64,000 bases of DNA, taken from positions 1 through 64,000 of the forward strand of contig DATGLG010000067.1 in the NCBI GenBank assembly GCA_035294245.1, written 5' to 3'. Origin of the DNA: DATGLG01 sp035294245. Its GTDB lineage: Bacteria > Pseudomonadota > Alphaproteobacteria > JACZXZ01. Both the position numbers and the translations under genes were made by a program. Under the pieces are notes generated by a model that ran no database searches, had not been told where the DNA came from, and saw only the letters and a program-made list of their open reading frames with translations. Positions 1-9,004 of this stretch are shown here, in pieces (within the stretch, counting starts at the first letter, position 1; each line of letters begins with the position of its first letter).

Positions 1-59
1 TCCAACAACGCCTCGAACCGCAGCACCCGGATCTCCTGCAACGTCCTTGCCCGCCCCAT
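1..59 (-). CDS. Transposase N-terminus (ISNCY-like), cut by the window edge
   Basis: Only the first 19 codons are in the window; the rest lies off the left edge. The start codon (57-59) follows a good GGGAG ribosome site. The peptide begins MGRARTLQEIRVLRFEALL, which resembles from memory the opening of ISNCY-type transposases of rhizobia with an N-terminal helix-turn-helix. The 80 bases outside it look like a transposon end with repeated sites. The family is inferred from a very short peptide and could be wrong. Confidence 0.5.
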   Translation of the reverse strand, partial: MGRARTLQEIRVLRFEALL

Positions 60-85
60 CGCTCGCTCCCTTTTGGAGCGATTCA

Positions 86-128
86 AAAACCGGACAAATC
101 ACGCGTCACGAAAACCGGTCAGATCACG
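86..128. repeat. Paired direct repeats at a transposon end
   Basis: Two 18-base direct copies, 86-103 and 111-128, match at 16 of 18 positions (AAAACCGG, A or T, C, then ATCACG at the end) with a 25-base period. They lie just upstream of the truncated transposase start. Such iterated sites are typical of transposase binding sites inside a terminal inverted repeat. The element probably ends near 135-140, but its other end is outside the window. Confidence 0.5.
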
Positions 129-236
129 AGCTAACTACACGGCGGCTCGTTTGCCTTGCCTTTCCGCGGCGATTTGAGTAGTTTCCGTCCCCTTCGCGGC
201 CGGCATCGTTGCGACCTGCGCGAGCGGCCCGTCCCG

Positions 237-313
<77 letters not shown>

Positions 314-470
314 TTTTCCTCCGAAAGTTTGGACGGGCCGGTTTGGACTCCCAGTGGGGGGTTCCCTCATCGCGACCTCCCATGGCGACGGGCCCGGCCC
401 ACTGCCGGATCATCATGTAAAGAGCATGGTCCTCACGGCGGGACTCGGCAAGCCGTCGGCACGCCCCAGC

Positions 471-617
471 GCTGAGGTCAGGTCCGTCTTCGTGAAGAAT
501 GGCCGTGCAATTGGTGTGGCGCTTGCCTCGGGTGAGGAAATCGACACGAAGATGATCATCGCCAATGCCAGTGCCGAGATAACCTTTCTCGAGCTGATCG
601 AAGAGAAGGAGCTTCCG
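471..617 (+). pseudogene. Fragment of a phytoene-desaturase-like FAD oxidoreductase
   Basis: About 49 codons read as an internal piece of the FAD/NAD(P) oxidoreductase family related to carotenoid desaturases: the pattern V-R-S-V-x-V-x-N-G-R-A-x-G-V-A-L-A-S-G-E-E-I, then I-I-A-N-A, then F-L-E-L-I and E-L-P. The N-terminal Rossmann fold and C-terminal half are absent, and the reading frame continues into unrelated sequence. It is a remnant, probably left by rearrangement next to the tRNA. The rest of 314-676 shows no recognisable gene. Confidence 0.45.
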
Positions 618-676
618 GCCACGACGCTCGCGAGTCGATGCTGCAATCGTGCTGGGGGCCTTAGCGAAAAGCGTCT

Positions 677-2860
677 TCACGTCGATGTGCTGCTGAAGCG
701 ACGTATGACATTTTCCAGGATGCGCGAGATCGGGCCTTCGAAACCGCGCCGCCACAAGCTGCCGCAAAAAGTGATCGAGCCGACGGAGAACACCGCGCCG
801 CCGGACGGCTTGTCGAAATAGACCATCTCCGCTCGGATTTGATCCTTTGGCGGCTCGCCGCAGAGCGTGCGCCGATGGGATAAAAGCTCTTCGGGCACGA
901 TGCCGAAAGAGGCCGGCAAATCCTCCGATTGAGCCAAGACCGCGGCATTCTCGGGCGTCCCCAAGGTGTGATCCGAACGATCGAGCTCGAAGCCCGCAGC
1001 GCCGCCGCCGGAGAGGCCGTAATCGCCGAGGACATCCTCCTCCACGCCCTCGAAGATCCAGGCATGGGCCGGAGACCGCGAGGCCGGCAGGCGGCGGTAA
1101 TGCGTGCTCTCGAAGGCGCCTTGGCTGACGAAGCCGATTCCGGCGAGCATCTGCGGTGGTCGCCGGCTTCGTCGCCAAAGCCCGCCGAGCTGACCATCGA
1201 GCGCATGATAATACTCCCCCGGCTCGGCAGCCCAGGCGCGCACGCCGCTTTCGGCGCGTCGCAGCTCGATGAGATGCGGCATCCTCGTGTCCCGTGCGAT
1301 GCGCCAATAGAAGCCGTTGGCGCCTAGATAAGCGAGCTTCCCGCCCGTCTCCGTATAGGTCTGCAGCGCATCGAGCGTGCCGAGCGTATGGTATTCGGGA
1401 TGCGAGCCCGTCAGCACGGTGCGATAGGGCGCAAGGAGTTCCGCGCCTTCATCGTCGAGGTCCTCGTCGGTGGCGACATCGAAGGCGAAGCCCTTGGCTT
1501 CGAGCCAGGCAAGGATGTGCGAGTCGGCGGGATAATGCCGAAGGCCAGAGCCGCGCGCATCGTTGAACGTCAGGAACCCCGGCCGCATCGTCAGGATCGG
1601 TCGGCGGCGCGACGCGAAGGCGATGCCGCTATTGTCCCGGTGGTGATTATAGGTCGAGGCGCCGAAGCTCGGATGTTGATCGGGATTGTGCGGATAGGCG
1701 CCCCACTGCCGCACGCGCTCGAAATAGGCGGCATCGGCGTTGCCGCGTGCATGGTTCGCGTAGGCCTGATAGGTGAAGGTCGGCGCGAGGAACAGAATTG
1801 GCGCGAATGGACCGTTGCGGCGGGGCAAGACATAGAGGGGCAGCCAATCCTCTCCACCACGGCAGCTCAGATGAAGCGCATAGGCGCCGCTCCGCATGTC
1901 CTTGGGAACGGTCCAGGTGAAATCGGGCTGCCAGCGGCAGTCGTCGAGGTCGTCGTCGTGGAAATGGATCGCGGCGTAATCGCGCGGCGCATGGCGCCAG
2001 CACATTTCGCGCCCGCTCCATCGCGCTCCCACCACGGCGCGAGCCGGCTGGTTGACGAGTCGGCCGTGATGCCCGCCGGGGCCGATATCGACGATCGTCG
2101 CTCCATCGATTCCTTGCGCGAAATCCCAAGCGGCCAGGAGCTCGGCGCCAAGCCTGGCCGGCTCGGCCAAGGGGTCGGGCCAGGTCTCGATCGAGCCGCG
2201 CAAGATTGTCGGCTCTTCGAGCTTGCCGGTGAAATGGCGATGCGGCGCGCGAGCGCGCTCGGCAGCGAACATCATCGAGCCCGAGGACGGCAGGATGACG
2301 CCTTCAGCACGCGCCTCGACCGCGACTGGCGATCCGCGATCCAAAGCGTACTGGCCGAGCACGGCTCGCCCCGCGGCGGGGTCCACGGCAAGCCACAGGC
2401 GGTACCAGCGCTTGGGCCTGAGCGGCGCGCCCGTAGCGAGTCGCAGCGAGCCCCCTGGCCATGACAGCGAGGCTTCGACGCCCGACAGGCCGACAGACAA
2501 GACGACCGTGCTATCGTCAGAGTCTTCGGCCAGCACGGCCGCGGAGGGCTCGAGCACGCCGGGCTGGGCGAGCAGCGTCCACGTGCAGGGATCGCCCGGA
2601 TTCCGCCGCGGGCCTTTTTCCACGATCCCGTAGGAGCCGAGCCTGACCTCCTGTCGCCGCCCTTTGTAGCGTTGATCGAAGGCATGCGACAAATCCTCGA
2701 AGCGCAGGCCCGGCCCCGCCGGATTGGGATCGGCGCTGAGCACGCGGACGAGGCGGGCCCGATAAGGCCCCGGCTTGGAGAGGCTCACATGCGCGACGAA
2801 GGTCTCGCCCGGGCGATGGGAAAACCGATCGAGATAGCCGGTGATCGGGATTTCGCTCAT
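677..2860 (-). CDS. N,N-dimethylformamidase large-subunit homologue
   Basis: The 727-residue product resembles the large (beta) chain of dimethylformamidase, DmfA2. An N-terminal beta-rich/lectin-like part (to about residue 250) is followed by a catalytic part with the blocks TYQAYANHA, STYNHHRDNSG, RPGFLTFNDARG and TGSHPEYHT. Known DmfA2 is an iron enzyme whose metal is held by two Tyr and one Glu, with a nearby His. The order Y (TYQ), Y (STYN), H-P-E here has about the right spacing, so the site looks intact. No gene for the small DMFase subunit is nearby, so the substrate may be another amide. It is the last gene of the operon, 27 bases after the aminotransferase, and lacks a signal peptide. 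Confidence 0.8.
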   Translation of the reverse strand: MSEIPITGYLDRFSHRPGETFVAHVSLSKPGPYRARLVRVLSADPNPAGPGLRFEDLSHAFDQRYKGRRQEVRLGSYGIVEKGPRRNPGDPCTWTLLAQPGVLEPSAAVLAEDSDDSTVVLSVGLSGVEASLSWPGGSLRLATGAPLRPKRWYRLWLAVDPAAGRAVLGQYALDRGSPVAVEARAEGVILPSSGSMMFAAERARAPHRHFTGKLEEPTILRGSIETWPDPLAEPARLGAELLAAWDFAQGIDGATIVDIGPGGHHGRLVNQPARAVVGARWSGREMCWRHAPRDYAAIHFHDDDLDDCRWQPDFTWTVPKDMRSGAYALHLSCRGGEDWLPLYVLPRRNGPFAPILFLAPTFTYQAYANHARGNADAAYFERVRQWGAYPHNPDQHPSFGASTYNHHRDNSGIAFASRRRPILTMRPGFLTFNDARGSGLRHYPADSHILAWLEAKGFAFDVATDEDLDDEGAELLAPYRTVLTGSHPEYHTLGTLDALQTYTETGGKLAYLGANGFYWRIARDTRMPHLIELRRAESGVRAWAAEPGEYYHALDGQLGGLWRRSRRPPQMLAGIGFVSQGAFESTHYRRLPASRSPAHAWIFEGVEEDVLGDYGLSGGGAAGFELDRSDHTLGTPENAAVLAQSEDLPASFGIVPEELLSHRRTLCGEPPKDQIRAEMVYFDKPSGGAVFSVGSITFCGSLWRRGFEGPISRILENVIRRFSSTST

Positions 2861-2887
2861 CTCGTTCTCGTGGATGGCGCCGCTATC

Positions 2888-4261
2888 TCAGGCCGCGAGC
2901 AACTGCACGGCCTCTTCCACCCGATCGATGAGGAGATCGACGTCGGATTCCTCGGTCAGAGGGCAGAACAGCGCGGTGCAATCCCACCCGCTGATCAAGA
3001 CCCCGCGATTCGCCAGGAAGAGCCAGATTGCCTCGTGCAGCTGCGCTCTCGCCTGCGTTTCCATCTCCGAGAGCACCTGCTCGGCGGAGCGTGGCGGCTC
3101 GGCATCAAACCCGAACGCCACTCGGGCTCCGAGCCTGACGGCGTGCCAAGGCAGGCCATGCCGCCTGATGAGCGACCGAACGGCGCGCTCGTACCGCTCG
3201 GCCATTCCGCCCATGAGCTTGTAGCTATCCGCCGTAATGAGCTCATCCAGCGCGACGCGCATGGCGTGGACCGAGAACGCGCCGGCGGCCAAGGTGCTGC
3301 CCATTGCGCCACCCCCATAGTGGCGGACGGCTTCGGCAACCTTTTCGCTCATGCCGTACATCCCCACGGGAAGGCCGCCGGCGAGCCACTTGCCGAGCGT
3401 CATCATGTCCGGCTCCAGACCGAACTCGCGCGTGAAGCCGCCCGGGCCTGCGGCAATGGTCTGAGTCTCATCAACGATGAGTAGCGTGCCGGCGCGACGC
3501 GCGAGCTTTCGCAGCTCGGGATGAAAGTCGGTCGCCGGCATCACGATCGGGCCTCTCGTGGTGATCGCCGGCTCGACAAGAACGGCCGCCACGTCCTCCT
3601 CGCCGAGAGCGCGTCTCGCTCCCTCCAGGTCGTTGAACTGAACGACCTTGGTCGATTGGGCAACATCGAAGCCGTTGCGGGAGACGCCGCTCGGGACTTC
3701 AACGCCTCGGGAAGTCAACACGGCGTGAGTTTCGTCCAGCGAGCCGTGGTAGGTCCGATTGAATACCAGGATGCGCTGTCGACCCGTCGCGATCCGCGCG
3801 AGGCGCAACGCAAAGCGATTGGCATCCGCCGCTGATAGACTGAATTGCCAATAGGGCAGACCGAAATGCTGCTGCATCGATTCCGTCACGGCCACCTGAT
3901 CCTCGCAAGGCCAGTCGCTGACCAGCCCGCGATCGGCCTGCTCGCGCAGCGCGGCGACGATTTTTGGATGGGAGTGGCCAAAGAGCGCCGCGGAGCCCGA
4001 GAGGTGAAAATCGGCATAGACGTGGCCGTCGATGTCCCAGAGGCGGCCGCCTCGCGCCTCCTTGAGGACGACCGGGATGGCCGGAGGGAAGTGGCGGACG
4101 CGAGATGTCGGTGTCCCGTTGAGCTGAGACTTTTTCGCGCGCTCATGAAACTTGACCGCCTTAGGATGCCGAGCAATCCAGGCCGCCCGCTCCGTGTCGA
4201 GCATCGAAGCGAGCCGCGCCGGATCGATCCCCAGCGAGGATGCCGCTTCCTGAGTGCCCAT
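2888..4261 (-). CDS. Class III PLP-dependent aminotransferase (GSA-aminomutase-like)
   Basis: The 457-residue protein has the class III (ornithine / glutamate-1-semialdehyde aminomutase) fold. It shows DIDGHVYADFHLSGSAALFGHSHP near the N-terminus, the cofactor-binding VDETQT (the Asp contacts the pyridine nitrogen) and the Schiff-base lysine in TLGKWLAGGLPVGMYG. The start follows a strong GGGAGG site. It lies between an amino-acid type ABC transporter and the DMFase-like amidase, so it probably transaminates the imported compound or its product. True HemL is usually shorter and elsewhere, so tetrapyrrole synthesis is unlikely. The substrate is unknown. Confidence 0.85.
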   Translation of the reverse strand: MGTQEAASSLGIDPARLASMLDTERAAWIARHPKAVKFHERAKKSQLNGTPTSRVRHFPPAIPVVLKEARGGRLWDIDGHVYADFHLSGSAALFGHSHPKIVAALREQADRGLVSDWPCEDQVAVTESMQQHFGLPYWQFSLSAADANRFALRLARIATGRQRILVFNRTYHGSLDETHAVLTSRGVEVPSGVSRNGFDVAQSTKVVQFNDLEGARRALGEEDVAAVLVEPAITTRGPIVMPATDFHPELRKLARRAGTLLIVDETQTIAAGPGGFTREFGLEPDMMTLGKWLAGGLPVGMYGMSEKVAEAVRHYGGGAMGSTLAAGAFSVHAMRVALDELITADSYKLMGGMAERYERAVRSLIRRHGLPWHAVRLGARVAFGFDAEPPRSAEQVLSEMETQARAQLHEAIWLFLANRGVLISGWDCTALFCPLTEESDVDLLIDRVEEAVQLLAA

Positions 4262-4331
4262 GGTGACATCCTCCCTTCGTTTTGACTGGGATATTCCAGT
4301 CGCGCCGCCCGCCTTGGGAGCCAGCCGTCGC

Positions 4332-5102
4332 TCAGTTCATCACTGCGTCGAGGAACGTCTTGGTCCGCGGTGATTTCGGGTTGGTGAAGACCTGGTCGGG
4401 CGGGCCGAATTCGATCACCTTGCCCTGGTCCATAAAGACGACGGTGTCACAGACCTGCCGGGCGAACGCCATCTCATGGGTGACGATGATCATGGACAGC
4501 CCAGAGGAGGCGAGATTCTCCATCACACGCAGGACTTCGCCCACCAGCTCCGGGTCGAGCATCGAGGTTGGCTCGTCGAAGAGCAAGAGCTTGGGCTCCA
4601 TCGTGAGCGCCCTGGCGATCGCCACGCGCTGCTGCTGTCCTCCCGATATTTGTCCCGGCATTGCGCTCGCCTTCTCGGCCATGCCGACCAGCTCGAGATT
4701 GGCCATGGCGCGCCGGCGTGCGTCCTTGGGATCGATGCCCAGGACACGGACCGGCGCCTCGGTCAGGTTGTCGATGACCGAGAGGTGGGCAAAGAGGTTG
4801 AAGTGCTGAAACACCATGCCGATGCTGGCTCGCTGCCGGCAGAATTCGCGCTCGCGAAGCTCGCTCAAGCTGCCGTCCGCGTTGCGGCGATAACCGATCA
4901 AGTCGCCGTCGACCAGAATGACTCCACTATCGATCGGGTGCATGTGGTTGACGCAACGGATGAAGGTTGTCTTGCCCGATCCGGAGGGGCCGATGATCGC
5001 CGTCACCGAGCCCTTCGGCACCGACAGCGACACGTCTTCAAGCACCGTGACGTCGCCGAACCTCTTGAAGACGTTTCGCGCCTCCACCATCGGGCAATCC
5101 AT
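4332..5102 (-). CDS. Polar amino-acid ABC transporter, ATP-binding subunit
   Basis: At 256 residues it has the normal length for the GlnQ/HisP family. Walker A is GPSGSGKTT near residue 40, the Q-loop GMVFQHFNLF, the signature ISGGQQQRVAIARAL and Walker B LLLFDEPTSMLDPE, followed by the switch histidine in IIVTHEMAFAR. It powers import by the permease encoded 48 bases upstream (5151-6023) with the two binding proteins beyond it. All motifs are intact, so it should be functional. Confidence 0.95.
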   Translation of the reverse strand: MDCPMVEARNVFKRFGDVTVLEDVSLSVPKGSVTAIIGPSGSGKTTFIRCVNHMHPIDSGVILVDGDLIGYRRNADGSLSELREREFCRQRASIGMVFQHFNLFAHLSVIDNLTEAPVRVLGIDPKDARRRAMANLELVGMAEKASAMPGQISGGQQQRVAIARALTMEPKLLLFDEPTSMLDPELVGEVLRVMENLASSGLSMIIVTHEMAFARQVCDTVVFMDQGKVIEFGPPDQVFTNPKSPRTKTFLDAVMN

Positions 5103-5150
5103 CTCAGGATTCCTTCCGCTTCGTTTTATCGGAAAGCATGTGACACGAAA

Positions 5151-6023
5151 TCATCGGTGGGAATTCCCCTCCGCGTAACGATGCTCAATCTGGCGCTGAC
5201 CAATGCTAAAGATGGTGGTGATGATCAGGTACCAAGCTGCCGCGACCAGAAGCAGAGGAATGGTCTCGAAATTTCGAGCGTAGATAAGCTGCGACGACAG
5301 CATGAGCTCGGCTACGCCGACGGTGCTTGCAAGCGAGGTCCACTTCAAGAGCCCGATGAGCTGGTTCCCCAGTGGGGGCAGCAGGACCCGCAGTGCCTGG
5401 GGCAGGATGATGCGTGAGAGGGTTTCGCGGCGCGTCATTCCCAAAGACCGCGCGGCCTCGATCTGGCCCTCGCCGACCGAAAGCACGCCGCTGCGGACGA
5501 TCTCGGCGATATAGGCGGACTCGCTGAGCGACAGCGCGATCGTCGCGGAAACGAACGGCGTCATCAAGTCATTGGTCCGAATCGTGAGATCCAGGCCGCC
5601 GAGATGAAAACCCAGATATTTGAAGAGAAGCGCGAAATTGTACCAGAAGGCGAGCTGCACGAGCCCCGGTATGCCGCGAAGGAACCAGCAATAGACAAAG
5701 GCGCCGGCAATGAGGATCGGATTGCGGGAGAGGCGCATCACCGCCACCAGCACCCCGAGAATCGTGGCAACCGTCATGGTGATCGCGGTCAGGAGCAAGG
5801 TGATGCGAATGCCGTCCATGATCGGCGCGCTGAAGAAGTACTCACCGAAGACGGACCAATGAAAGTATGGGTTGTGGGCAATGATGAGTCCAAGCGAGAG
5901 GACGAAGGCAGCGAAGACGGCCGCGGCGACGATGGAGCCGATGCTGTAGGCAGGGGCGAGACGAACCGGTGGCGAGGTCGGTCCCGCCATCGACGGGTTG
6001 CGCTTGATCGCATCGATCGACAT
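5151..6023 (-). CDS. Polar amino-acid ABC transporter, permease
   Basis: The 290-residue inner-membrane protein has an N-terminal hydrophobic helix (IGSIVAAAVFAAFVLSLGLII) and at least four more. It has the HisMQ/GlnP-type coupling segment ARSLGMTRRETLSRIILPQALRVLLPPLGNQ, the EAA loop that docks on the ATPase. Only one permease gene is present, so the transporter probably uses a homodimer. The binding-protein genes precede it and the ATPase gene follows in the same operon. Confidence 0.93.
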   Translation of the reverse strand: MSIDAIKRNPSMAGPTSPPVRLAPAYSIGSIVAAAVFAAFVLSLGLIIAHNPYFHWSVFGEYFFSAPIMDGIRITLLLTAITMTVATILGVLVAVMRLSRNPILIAGAFVYCWFLRGIPGLVQLAFWYNFALLFKYLGFHLGGLDLTIRTNDLMTPFVSATIALSLSESAYIAEIVRSGVLSVGEGQIEAARSLGMTRRETLSRIILPQALRVLLPPLGNQLIGLLKWTSLASTVGVAELMLSSQLIYARNFETIPLLLVAAAWYLIITTIFSIGQRQIEHRYAEGNSHR

Positions 6024-6087
6024 CGGTCCAGGTCCTCTTGCACTCTCCGGAGGATTGCTCCGGCAGCCCTCGGGCGCCGGGGATGCG

Positions 6088-7005
6088 CTAATCGACGGAG
6101 GCTTCCGACAGCGCAGATTCTTCCGGGATCTTCCACTTTTTCATCAAGATGGCCGCATATTCCCCATCCTTGATCATCGTATTAAGAGCAGCGGCCATGG
6201 CTTGCGCGAGAGCGACACCATCCGCATCCTTGCTCGTGATATAGCCGAGCTTGTTGGCGTTGAGCGCATTCCGTGGAGCGCCTTTGAGGGCCTCCAGATC
6301 GCGGCCGCTCGGCAGACTGGCCAGATAGATGTTCTGCCCAACATTGACGTCCGCCGCGTCTATCCGATCGGCGCGTAACGCCGCGAGCGCCTCGGCTTGC
6401 GCCAGCGGGACGATCGTTATCGGCTTCTTGCCATGCGCGACGCATTCCTCGCTGAGCTTCTGCTCGTTCGCCTGCTGGAAGCTGCCCACGCCCGAGGAGA
6501 CGCGAAAGCCGCACAGATCCTTTACGTTGACGTGATGCGGGTTGCCCTTCAGCACGAGCATGCCGCCGACGAAGATACGATAGTTCACGAAGCTCACGAC
6601 TTTACGGCGCTCGGGGGTATTCGTGAAGTTGGCACCGACGTCAAAACGGCCGCTCTGCACGCCGGGAATGATCGAGGGGAAATCGACGAAGGTGAATTCG
6701 GGCTTGAGCCCCAGCTTGGCGGCGATGCCGCGGATAAGGTCAGGATCGATCCCCTCGGCTTTCCCGCCATCCTGGTACATCCAAGGGGCGAAGTTGACTT
6801 CCAGGCCGACATGCAGCACGCCGGACTTTCGTATCGAATCGGGCAGCATCGCTCGCGCCGTCAGATCGATGGCCGAGACTTGCGCACGGACGCCGGGTGA
6901 TGACGAAACGAGGGTCAGAAGAACGAGGCACGGAATGAGCCCAGTCGCGAGCCAGCGCAGCACCCTTCCAGCCGTTCGGCAGTCCGGGAGCAGATCAGTC
7001 GGCAT
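6088..7005 (-). CDS. Periplasmic amino-acid-type binding protein, copy 1
   Basis: An SBP_bac_3 (cluster F) protein of 305 residues. It has a signal peptide (hydrophobic LIPCLVLLTLVSSSPGVRA), then LHVGLEVNFAPWMYQDGGKAEGIDPDL, the classical start of these domains. I chose the ATG at 7003-7005: it overlaps the end of the upstream copy by 11 bases, suggesting coupled translation, and gives a normal signal peptide. It is highly similar to the next gene at protein and DNA level (see the duplication finding). Differences cluster around VNYRIFVGG and the region from NVGQNIYLASLPSGRD, which may alter ligand preference. Confidence 0.9.
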   Translation of the reverse strand: MPTDLLPDCRTAGRVLRWLATGLIPCLVLLTLVSSSPGVRAQVSAIDLTARAMLPDSIRKSGVLHVGLEVNFAPWMYQDGGKAEGIDPDLIRGIAAKLGLKPEFTFVDFPSIIPGVQSGRFDVGANFTNTPERRKVVSFVNYRIFVGGMLVLKGNPHHVNVKDLCGFRVSSGVGSFQQANEQKLSEECVAHGKKPITIVPLAQAEALAALRADRIDAADVNVGQNIYLASLPSGRDLEALKGAPRNALNANKLGYITSKDADGVALAQAMAAALNTMIKDGEYAAILMKKWKIPEESALSEASVD

Positions 7006-7918
7006 AGGCCTGCGGCAGCGCCGCCTCATCCGGGAGCTTCCATTTCTTGAGGATGGCTGCATATTCGCCATCCCTGATCATCGTATTGAGAGCGGCGGCC
7101 ATGGCTCGCGCGAGAGCAACGCCATCCGCATCCTTGCTCGTGATATAGCCGAGCTTATTGGCCTTGAGCGCGTTGGGGGGCGCTCCGTCGAGGGCCTCAA
7201 GGTCGCGGCTGCTCGGCTGGCCAGCCAGATAGACATTCTCCGCCATGTTGACGTCCGCGGCATCTACCCGGTCTGCACGCAACGCCGCGAGTGATTCGGC
7301 TTGCGCCAGCGGGATGATGGTTATCGGCCGCTTGCCGCTTGCCACGCATTCCTCGCTGAGCTTCTGCTCATTCGCCTGCTGGAAGCTGCCCACGCCCGAC
7401 GATACGCGGAGACCGCATAAGTCTTTCACGTTGACGTGATGGGGATTGCCCTTCAGCACAAGCATGCCGCCGACGAAGCTGATGTAGTTGACGAAACTCA
7501 CGACCTTGCGGCGCTCCGCAGTGTTCGTGAAATTCGCGCCCACATCGAAGCGGCCGCTCTGCACGCCGGGAATGATCGAGGGGAAATCGACGAAGGTGAA
7601 TTCGGGCTTGAGCCCCAGCTTGGCGGCGATGCCGCGGATAAGGTCGGGATCGATGCCCTCGGCTTTCCCGCCGTCCTGGTACATCCAAGGGGCGAAGTTG
7701 ACCTCCAAGCCGACATGCAGCACCCCCGACTTTCGGGTCGCGTCGGGCAGCATCGCTCGGGCCGCCTGATCGATGGCGGGGCCCTGCGCCCGAGCGCCGG
7801 GCGATGATGCGAGAAGCATCAGAGTAGCGAGGCACACGAGCCCGGCTGCCAGCCAACGCCCTTCGGAAATTCTCGCGAGCCGCCGCTTGCGTTGCTCGTA
7901 ACAAGCCCTCGTGCTCAT
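6995..7918 (-). CDS. Periplasmic amino-acid-type binding protein, copy 2
   Basis: A 307-residue SBP_bac_3 protein. The start at 7916-7918 follows GGGAGG at good spacing and gives a signal peptide (RRLARISEGRW, then LAAGLVCLATLMLLASS, cleavage near ARA-QG). The mature domain begins LHVGLEVNFAPWMYQDGG, as in copy 1. It is the first structural gene of the transporter operon and lies 90 bases downstream of the XRE-cupin regulator on the same strand. Confidence 0.9.
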   Translation of the reverse strand: MSTRACYEQRKRRLARISEGRWLAAGLVCLATLMLLASSPGARAQGPAIDQAARAMLPDATRKSGVLHVGLEVNFAPWMYQDGGKAEGIDPDLIRGIAAKLGLKPEFTFVDFPSIIPGVQSGRFDVGANFTNTAERRKVVSFVNYISFVGGMLVLKGNPHHVNVKDLCGLRVSSGVGSFQQANEQKLSEECVASGKRPITIIPLAQAESLAALRADRVDAADVNMAENVYLAGQPSSRDLEALDGAPPNALKANKLGYITSKDADGVALARAMAAALNTMIRDGEYAAILKKWKLPDEAALPQAYAD

Positions 7919-8008
7919 TCTCGTTTTCCTCCCAGCGTATCTCTGATAACCGACGACGACGGCCAATAATTCCACTCGCGTGTCGGTCAGGTTGCTTGCT
8001 TTGTGCGA

Positions 8009-8575
8009 TTAAATCCCCGCAGCGCCGTTAATCCAGATCAGTTCCGACATCTCGTTATGAACATTGACGACCCGATGAGGCACATCGCTTCTGAAGGTGA
8101 TCCCGTCTCCGGGCTCTAGAAGATATGCAGTATCGGCAAGCTCGAGCCTTATCGCCCCCTTCAGGACGAGGAGAAATTCGTCGGATGAGTCGTGAGCGTA
8201 TTGCTCCGGCCCGCTCGATCCTCCGACCTCGAGCGTTGCGACATAAACGGCAAAGTCGCGCGAGCCTTGCGGCGTGATCAAGTATTTGGTCGCGCCGTCG
8301 CCGAAGGGCATCTTCAGCCGCGCGCCGGGCCTCACGACGCGCGCGTTCGACAAGCCATTCGGCTCGAACAGCTCCGCGAGGGAGATCCGAAGAGCGTCGG
8401 CGATTCGACGCAACGAGCCGACACTAGCCTGGGTGTGGCCGCGCTCGAACTGGCTTAGAAAGCTCTCGGACAGGCCGGTGGCGGACGCCAACTCGCGGAG
8501 CGTCATCCCCGCCTGATTGCGAACCCGCCGTACGTGATTGCCGACGGCGCACTCATCCTTTGTGGTGACCGACAT
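8009..8575 (-). CDS. XRE-family regulator with C-terminal cupin domain
   Basis: The 188-residue protein combines a Cro/C1-type helix-turn-helix (about residues 14-68: QAGMTLRELASATGLSESFLSQFERG) with a cupin_2 barrel (about 105-182: SSDEFLLVLKGAIRLEL, LEPGDGITFRSDVPHRV). Such proteins (PuuR/SutR type) typically control uptake and breakdown of amines, amino acids or related compounds and sense the ligand or metal in the cupin. It lies directly upstream of the amino-acid-type operon on the same strand, so it probably controls that operon and itself. Confidence 0.92.
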   Translation of the reverse strand: MSVTTKDECAVGNHVRRVRNQAGMTLRELASATGLSESFLSQFERGHTQASVGSLRRIADALRISLAELFEPNGLSNARVVRPGARLKMPFGDGATKYLITPQGSRDFAVYVATLEVGGSSGPEQYAHDSSDEFLLVLKGAIRLELADTAYLLEPGDGITFRSDVPHRVVNVHNEMSELIWINGAAGI

Positions 8576-9004
8576 GCGCGCTTTCTATGGTTGATCTTTG
8601 GTACCACTGAATTTATACTAAAGGCGAAATTGCAGGTCAATGGCCGGCAATGGCTTTGTCGCCGGCCGTTGGTAACTGCAGGCAATTGCGACAAAGCGGG
8701 CGACAGGGAGCCGGCGCAATTGCTGCGGTGCGCGTCAATTTCGGATCGAGCGGGGTTATCTCGCCAGGTCGCGTATCCGATACGAGAGCCCTCGCTACCG
8801 AAGATTGGAGGCGCGCATCCAGCGCGGCGAATGGGGTCTGCTATTCGCGGATCCCGGGACCGATACCTTTCGCAGCTCGTCGTGATGCTGTGGCGGGGCG
8901 AGCGTTCGCTCACCGCCATGGCGGGGTCGATCATCGAATCATGCAATCGCCGATCGGATGTTCTCGATCGGCCACGCATGAAATGCACAGGGAGGGCTCA
9001 AGCG
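8576..9004. other. Divergent intergenic region with two interleaved inverted repeats
   Basis: There is no gene in these 429 bases between the XRE-cupin regulator (left, minus) and a LivJ-type binding protein (right, plus). An AT-rich stretch at 8590-8635 (including TTTATACTAAA, a short inverted repeat TTTA/TAAA) is a likely promoter/operator for the regulator. Further right, GGCCGGC (8642-8648) pairs with GCCGGCC (8661-8667), and GCTTTGTCGC (8653-8662) pairs perfectly with GCGACAAAGC (8688-8697). The two stems share bases 8661-8662. A GGGAGG site precedes the start at 9005. Confidence 0.5.
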
